Of a stretch of 64,000 nucleotides of DNA, positions 57,400 through 64,000 are shown piece by piece. The stretch is taken from the NCBI GenBank assembly GCA_031213475.1, contig JARUPZ010000003.1:7184740-7248739 (forward strand). Direction: 5' to 3'. The notes under the pieces were generated by a model that saw nothing but the letters and a program-made list of their open reading frames with translations, searched no databases and was not told the origin of the DNA. A program made the position numbers and the translations under genes. Position 1 is the stretch's first letter. Each line of letters starts with the position of its first letter. Source of the DNA: Nereocystis luetkeana (taxonomy: Eukaryota > Sar > Phaeophyceae > Laminariales > Laminariaceae).

Positions 57400-59330
57400 A
57401 GGGCAAAACGACTTCCTTCCCCTATAATAGACTGAAAATTTTTCAGACAACCACTACTTCCCCTGTATACTCTCGCTACGGGGTTGTGATATCTACTCGG
57501 ATCACCAGAGATCGCCTTCTCGGATCAAGTATCACATGTATGTGTGATCTGGTTGCAACACGTAATGTCAGTTTGAGCTGAAAATCAGGAAGAATTTTTT
57601 TTTCAGGTTGTCGGTCCAGGCCTCTGGCGGCAGGAAAAATTATTTGTACTAAAACCGAAGCGTTGTTCCGTTGTGAAAGAGTAAAACGGGGATAGGAGCG
57701 AAATGGAGACCCTGTGCCCTCAAGGCCTTAATGTTTTCTGGGGGGTTTTTTGCAAATATGAGTTGTGGCACGTATAATATGTACCCTGTTCCTTTTTGTT
57801 TCGCCTACAATTACCCCTGCTTCTCTCGGCCCCCCAAACATGTGTTCTCCCGTTTGTTTCTGAGGCCTCTTCGTTTCAGTTATTTCCAGCCTCCCACATT
57901 CGCTTCAGAACTACTCCTTGAACCTACCGCCGTTGGGGCGCGGGGGGGGGCGTCCATTCCCTAGCACCGGGTACAAAATGGCAGCCCTTTGGGGGACCTG
58001 CTCGAGGGCACGAGGGTAAAACGTCGAGTGAGAAGACGCACGCTTCGAGTATATTTACGTATGCCACAGAAGTGTTGAAACAAACGCCCTCGGCAGGCTC
58101 TACGCGGATAGCGGGCTTTCAGCATCTCTCCAATGGCCCTTCAGGTCGCTTCCTGATACAGGGCCCTGGCAGCAGACCACACCTCTCCCTAGGTAGGAGG
58201 GCCCTAGCAGAGGTCCCTGGCCCTTGGCGGGAGAGGGCACGCTGACCCTGGCGGTTGGGGAAACCCCGCTTCCGTCGGCATTTTGGGGGTCACACTACGC
58301 CTTCACCCTGTTCGAGTCCTTTTCCAGCCCTGATTTTGACCTCCAGAAACTATGTTTTAATTGTCGTGTCGTATGGCAGAACTGCACGGAGGGATAATTC
58401 TCCCCGAAGCCAGGTGTGACTTGCCTCGCATCTAGGTTTGGCTCTCTAGGTTGCTATCAAACGATATATACGATACGTGCACACAGCAGTACCGCAGATC
58501 TCTGTTGAGCAATGGAGTCTGCAATTAGCCCCTACTAAAAATGGGACAATTAGGTTTGTTCGCGTAATAATTTAAAGAGGCAACGCCGCGTGCGTGCGCA
58601 AGCTTCAACAGGGGAGGGTATTGGGGCATCGTGCTGTACACCCTCGTCGGCCGATAGCGTGGCGGCACAGGCTCGCGCTGGTGGTGGTGTTGGTGGTGGT
58701 GTTTTGAGAAGAGAATAAAAGGTTTCACAGAGCTTCGATCGAGTCGAAAATTCCGACTTTCGGGCCGGGAAGACAAAGGTGGAAGAAAAAAAAAACATAC
58801 CTGGTATTGAAGAAACAGAAAGAAGAGTGAGGAGTATACGCTGTACGGCAATATAGACGTGCTCTGCGGGCCCCTACCCACTCCGTACTATTGTGATGTC
58901 CCTACGACCGACCGAAAAACGGGTGTGATTTGGATAGGACTTATTTTGGGGGGAATTTGCTCTATAATCAAGATTTTGCTTGGTTATTTAGATTGTAGAT
59001 AGCACATACATGGAGTTTCGCATGTGATACCAAACCCTACCTGGCATATGTTTCTGCCATTGCCCTTCAGTAGTGCAAGGTGGTGCTCTGAAACCCAGAA
59101 ATCGTGTGTGTGTGTTTTTTTTTTGCTTCTCAACCCTACCACGGACTTGCTAAATACCGCATTGTCCGTACGTGCTGCGCTCAAGAAGACATTTCAGGAG
59201 ACACGTTACTCTAGTGTCAAATTGCCGGCACGTCAAGGAAAATCCGCCTCTCTAGCCATCCATGTGTCCCCTGATTCCCTGGTAGCCGATAAGCGTCCAC
59301 GTGAAGATGTTACCTGCTGGGGTACAGGGT
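57400..59330. other. No gene recognised
   Basis: Includes a GGCCCT/AGGGCC-rich stretch (58,130-58,250) and one TACCTGGTA (58798). No coding support. Confidence 0.45.
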
Positions 59331-59337
59331 AAACAAG

Positions 59338-59456
59338 GGGGGGGGGGGGGGGGTACTCGATAGGAGAGATGTACTCGATATCATGCATGGCCGTAGTCGT
59401 ATGACCATAGACCCTCGCATCCCTACAATGCTGAGACGGAGAAGGGGGGGGGGGGG
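59338..59456 (-). mobile_element. Poly(C)-ended repeat family, short copy E
   Basis: G tract, TACTCGATAGGAGAGATGTA, CGCATCCCTACAATGCTGAG, then a second G tract; it adjoins the decayed ankyrin exon. Confidence 0.65.
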
Positions 59457-59463
59457 CAAACAG

Positions 59464-60553
59464 AACGGTACCTAACTGCTCCTCGTCGCCACAACCCTGG
59501 GCCGGGGCGACCTTGTTCAACTCCTACTCGGCCACGAGGCAGAGGTGACATCGCGAGTCACGCCCGACGGGGAGCCTCTTCTTCTCTGGGCGTGTGGGCT
59601 TGAGGACTTGCCCATCGTCCGGGAGATGATAGGCGCCGGCGCAGACCCCGGTGAGAGACATCATGAGGGTCTCCGTGTTTTGGACGTTCTTGCGCGTGGA
59701 GGCAGCATTGAGGTGAGAGCACGCGGTCTAGTCTGAAACTCGATCTAAGTGGGATAGTTCACGATAGAGGTCGGAAAGGGAGAGGTGTAAGCGAGGGAGG
59801 GTTCGTGCTCCATTGCTCGCCGGAGCTTACATCTTGAATCTGCGTATCCGCGCTCTATATTTGTGTGCCAGCATTTCTGTGGGTGTGCACCATCAAAGAT
59901 GGGGTGAGTGGCCTTTAAACGATGGGTGGGCCGGGGAGCTAGTTCCACCTCTTACAAACACCAGGGCAAGAATCAATGGTCCTCCCTCCCTTCATGCTGC
60001 CTTCCCCTCCCTTCGCGCATGTTGTTGCTCTTCGCAACAACCGATGCACATTCTGAAGGAGTCCATCCGGGCGGGGGCCCGAGTGGACGTCAGAGATGGT
60101 CGAGGATACGCACCCATCCATCACGCCGCGGAAACCGGCAACCTCCCGGCGTTGCGCGAACTATTGCGCACAGGGTCGAGCCACGCTTGGCCTTGCAACG
60201 ACTCCATGGCACCGCTTGCCGTCGCGTGTATGTGTGGCCACTCGACATTCGTCGAGCATCTCTTCGACAACTGCGGGGCGGACCCGAGCGCGGCAAAACG
60301 CGTCAGGCAGACACCCCTCGCGGTCGCCACACGACTCGGGCATCTCGAGGTGGTGAAAGTGCTGCTGAGGTTCGGGGTGAGCAAGCTCGGCCCCACAGCA
60401 TACAGGGATTCGCTTTGCGGCATGGCGATGTCTGGTGACGTAAAGCTTATGCGGGAGTTGGTCCAGGCCGAAGGAGGCGTTCATGTCCAGGGAGCTGCAA
60501 CCCCATTGAAATTGACCGCTCGCTATATGCATGCTTCTCGAGGCGGGTGTTGA
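59464..60553 (+). pseudogene. Ankyrin-repeat gene remnant, two exons
   Basis: First segment 59464-59712: N-G-T-stop-LLLVATTLGRGDLVQLLLGH, then repeats ending GAGADPGERHHEGLRVLDVL and ARGGSIE|GTGAGA donor. The TAA (59473-59475) sits where ankyrin repeats have Pro of TPLH. Second segment about 60,057-60,553: ESIRAGARVDVRDGRGYAPI, HHAAETGNLPALRELL, then PLAVACMCGHSTFVEHLFD, TPLAVATRLGHLEVVKVLLR and TPLKLTARY. The last repeat loses register: MLLEAGVDETVTD continues in the +1 frame from about 60,532, with roughly nine expected residues missing. A family repeat with a G-tract lies just 5' (59338-59456). Ankyrin repeats are protein-binding scaffolds; this copy looks decayed. Confidence 0.7.
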
Positions 60554-60559
60554 CGAAAC

Positions 60560-62715
60560 GGTCACAGATCTCAGGGGAAAGATTAATTCGATATTGTCAA
60601 CACCATAAGCAGCAAATTCGTGTAGAACAAGAAAGGGCCGGGACGGGTGAGGCGCATGCTGGAACAAGCTCCGGCATTCCGAGCGCGGTCGTGGACATGG
60701 CCCGACGCGACTGCGGCTTCGCCAACGGCATCGGAAAACGTCGTGGTAGAGGCATCGCCGACGAGGAAGGAAGGGGAATGGTCGACCAAGGGTGTGGCGG
60801 AGCCGGCAGAGACGACTACGGAGGACTGTACTTGTGCTTTGGACGCTTTGATAGCGGTTGCGACAGCACCTGAAGGGGAGATGGGGAAGCTCAACGTCAT
60901 GGCGTTCCATCTACCGGCTATCAGCTCCAGACATTCGGCGGCGGGCCGTCGCTTGGGGTTGGTTTCTAGCCTGATCAGGTATGCCGTTTGCTTCGGCCCC
61001 TATCCTTGGAGGGGAGAACGCGATTGTTGTTGCTGTGCGCAGCAGTGGCAATGAAGCGAGCCGCATACGAGCACGCGAGAACTCCGGTCGCTTCCTGCCG
61101 GCTTGCACCTGAACCGTGTGATCAACTCCCCCAGACAGTCGAGAGGCAGGCAACGTACCCTCTTCTTGCTCGCCCCACCCCGACGCTAAGGCAATCGAGC
61201 AGCCTAGCACCAGCGTGGACGACTTCTTCAGCTGGAAGAGCGTTTTTGTTTGTTTTCTTGGCCTGATTGATGTTTTTGTCGGCTACAGCGCCGAACTATC
61301 ACGGAATTTTGCATTTTAGAGTGCTTTCAAACCCCAGCGCAGAAGCATGCACCGGTCGTCACGAGGCACCGGGAGCACATTATCAGCGCTGGGAGTCCGA
61401 GGGGAGTCAAAGACCGGGAGCGGGAGGGTGTGGCGCGGAGCTCTGATGTGTACCTGGTATACAAGGAGCACCAAAGCCTTGGATACGGTCAGGGCCTTTT
61501 CCTCACAGATTACCAACGTACTAAATCTGTTATAGGATGTCGACCGAATATTTCAACGGTTTAACCTAGGATTTAGTACGTAAAAACGATTTTTGACGCT
61601 TGTTAGGACGAGTGAAGCTCTATTGAGGCGACAGTCGCTCGTGGCTTTCTGTTAACTCTAAAATGATGGCCCCTCCGCCATTGAGGCGGAGGGGCCGACC
61701 TTATTCCCTAGAATGCATATTTTTATATCATACAACGTCGTGTTATTCACAGTATTCACACTCACTGTACCCCCGATCTCGATTCAAAGTTTTCCCCCGG
61801 CTTGGGGCCTCCCGTCCGTGAACTTTGCGCGCCACGGACCCAGAACGTGTGGCGTCCGTCCTGGGTCGTTTACTTCTAGAACGCCCAACGTGGGACCGAT
61901 GGCGGATATATATATATATATATATATATGCTCGGTTTCCACGTGCGTGTTTTCCATGTCCTTGTACAGGTACTCGGAAAAACCCAGACGACAGCATTGG
62001 GAGCAAGCCGAGAGAGCACTTTCTGCTGGGCGTGGCAGAAGCTAGGGTGGGGGAAATACGTGCTGCACGAGCCACGATGTGGACACTGGCGGCTCCTTCG
62101 GCAGTGGCGGGTTCAGCGATAAGTTGTCCTGGCAGGCTGCTGTGTTGGAAACGATGCACAGCACCCGCTATTAGCGACAAGCGAAGTCAAGATTAGAGCC
62201 GGGGCCTATGCGGAAGATGCCGTACGTTCCTCTGCCCCTTCGGGCAGCTGGTGTCTTCTTGGCGTCGACTGTGACCGGCGACGCAGTCGTGGCAGACCCT
62301 TGTTTTATTTCCGCGCGTCGCGAGGCACAGCAGCGTTCATGGGAGGCGCGTTTGAACAGCGGTCGTTGTCTTCTACTAGAACTACACCTCAACCAAATGG
62401 GCTGGCAGTCAGCGCAGACGTCTGGCCCGGTGGTTACGAGCAAACAGGGGACCGTCAGGCTGTTAACCCTGGACCTCAGATGTTTGTCAAGGGTTGCAAC
62501 GTTCCCTTTAGTCAGCACTGCCCCGAACAGGCGGAAATTCGTGTCGCTTCTTATGCTTCCTAGTGGAAACAATAATTAGCAGGTGTGTGTACTACAGTAC
62601 ATACGACGTATATTTTTATATCAACATTGAAAAGCGGCCAAGGAGGACCACAGAGGGGATTCGCTCCCCAGATTGTGATGTTGTTAGAGGTACACTGCAA
62701 CTACCCGGGTAGCAG
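60560..62715 (+). other. Possible further exons, unrecognised
   Basis: Downstream of the ankyrin remnant, a + frame (60,647-60,890) reads as acidic protein (ASENVVVEASPTRKEGEWST) and another (62,300-62,563) is open, but neither has a family motif or a phase-matched partner. One TACCTGGTA is at 61451. Confidence 0.3.
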
Positions 62716-62719
62716 TGAG

Positions 62720-63075
62720 CGCTGATCGCCGACTGCTAGCTCAGTGGTTGAGGTGTGTCTCAAACGAAAACAAAATCAATCTCCTTTGCTTTGTGGTGAT
62801 CTGTCGTTCGTTTTTAGTGCCTGTGTTATGTGCATGCTACGATGTTCTTGACACCCTAGGTATACAAGAGCTGGCTTGGTGAAGGATATAGAGGTGTAGC
62901 CACTATTTATTGTGGAATTGGCAGCGCCGACTGCTAGGTCCGTGGTTTTCTGTATTATATCAAACAATATCACAAAATCGTGTGTTTCATCATGCTCTGA
63001 CGTCATTTCGCTATGCCTGTGTTTTGTATTTCTTCGGGGCTGAAGTGATGTCCCTAATATATTAGAGCTGGCATG
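62720..63075 (+). repeat. Two diverged tandem copies of another tRNA-headed repeat
   Basis: GCCGACTGCTAGCTCAGTGG (62,727) and GCCGACTGCTAGGTCCGTGG (62,929) begin two related segments that both end near a CAAGAGCTGGC/ATTAGAGCTGGC word. The TRIM copy 2 begins right after the second one. Confidence 0.45.
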
Positions 63076-63418
63076 TGTTATAAGTATTACCCTGGGCTGG
63101 ATAATAGATAGATGGTTTCCCCCTATAGTTCAGTAGGCAACACCATCACATTTGACGTCGTCGAACTCACGGGTTCGAACCTCACTTCGAACGTTTCTTT
63201 TATAAAAATGCCTGCGCGTGCGTCCCTTAAAAACATATCTCCCTATTTCCCCAGGTATTGAAACGCGACGGGTAGGTCAGCGTACGGCCGTATACGGTAC
63301 CGACGCCCCCAAAATCCCGGCGTTCAGAGGAAGGTAAAGTGTTGAAAGGATTACCCTAGGCTGAGTAATCGATCGGTGTTTTACTCCTATAGCTCAGTCG
63401 GCAGATAGATGCCTCACA
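63076..63418 (+). mobile_element. Miniature LTR-like element (TRIM) copy 2
   Basis: Same layout as the copy at 30242: repeats 63076-63150 and 63340-63418, TG...CA ends, 4-base duplication CATG (63072-63075 and 63419-63422), purine tract AGAGGAAGGTAAAG before the right repeat. A-box TAGTTCAGTAGG at 63126-63137 and B-box GGTTCGAACC at 63172-63181, 46 bases apart, a tRNA-like spacing. Confidence 0.75.
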
Positions 63419-63422
63419 CATG

Positions 63423-64000
63423 GCATTTGATAAACGAGGCATACCCACAAATATTATTGGGCTGGCGGATATCAAGGACGTGGGGCGTACGCAGCGTGTC
63501 GGGGCTGGTGTAATATATGTGAGCGACTGCAGCGTGTTTGATATTCTATGGACGGCGCACTCGCACTGCAGCCAGATACACTACACTATGGAGTACCGAC
63601 ACTGGAGAGGGGTCAGCAATTCTGGCGATAAGTATGTATGACGGCCGATAATATATATATATATATATATGATTGAGGGGCGCCATTGCTCGTGTAACGG
63701 GAGTATAAGCTATTATTGAGCACATGCCCCAGTATATAATATATTTATACAAGGCGCTTCGCTCCGCGGGCGGCCTACGCCGCCCGCTACGCTCGCTCAG
63801 GAAGGAAAAAAGTACATCGACTTATGCGAAGCGAACAGAGGTCCACGATTGAGTTTAGTTTTTTCAGGGATCGTAATTGCAAACTGGCGACTTGATAATG
63901 CCAAGAGCCCCGCCGCCAAGCTTCAGGAAAAAACAGCTCCGACATCAGCTTGGATGCCACATATACGCTTCGCGTCGCGGATGTCGTACGTACGTCCATA
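63423..64000. other. No gene recognised at the right edge
   Basis: Contains an (AT)n run at 63,648-63,671 and short open frames only. Confidence 0.5.

Overview
The window reads as nuclear DNA of an intron-rich eukaryote, most like a brown alga (Ectocarpus-type stramenopile). Reasons: short exons separated by introns of several hundred to about 2,100 bases, GT-AG junctions that keep phase across the gaps, many poly-G/poly-C tracts, CAG/GTT microsatellites, dense small transposable elements, and internal TTAGGG-type telomere-like repeats. The lineage is an inference; no rRNA or organelle marker is present. There is no bacterial-style operon, CRISPR array or complete tRNA gene.

Layout. 1-3,500: diverged minisatellite (GATCTGTAT-type words) with a 306-base tandem duplication, then a CAG-repeat array inside ~550-base duplications. 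3,500-16,200: mostly non-coding DNA with a TIR element (4,885-5,768), a 245-base tandem duplication, microsatellites, and one exon-like segment at 8,505-8,875 (+). 16,224-28,922 (-): the main gene region. Seven exons encode a calmodulin-like protein with four recognisable and two degenerate EF-hands. Four further exons on the same strand encode a ubiquitin-conjugating (E2) fold in which the catalytic Cys is replaced by Ser. All internal junction phases agree. A phase-compatible junction could join both parts into one protein of about 635 residues, but two adjacent genes remain possible. 29,800-30,650: a tRNA-derived SINE split by a TA-flanked MITE and by a tiny LTR-like element. 31,000-35,500: repeats and a poly(A) retroposon. 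35,540-35,983 (-): a broken NADAR-domain gene. 37,060-59,000: repeat-rich, with a 5'-truncated LINE reverse transcriptase fragment (45,418-46,310, -), several MITE families and minisatellites. 59,464-60,553 (+): ankyrin-repeat gene remnant with a stop codon in a conserved repeat position. 63,076-63,418: second copy of the LTR-like element.

How the parts relate. The EF-hand part should sense Ca2+, and the E2-like part should bind ubiquitin or a partner E2 without forming a thioester. If fused, the protein would be a Ca2+-responsive E2-variant adaptor. The rest is mainly a record of transposition: at least seven small element families can be recognised by termini, target-site duplications or repeated copies in this window. 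A nearly palindromic nonamer, TACCAGGTA/TACCTGGTA, occurs about 20 times, far above chance.
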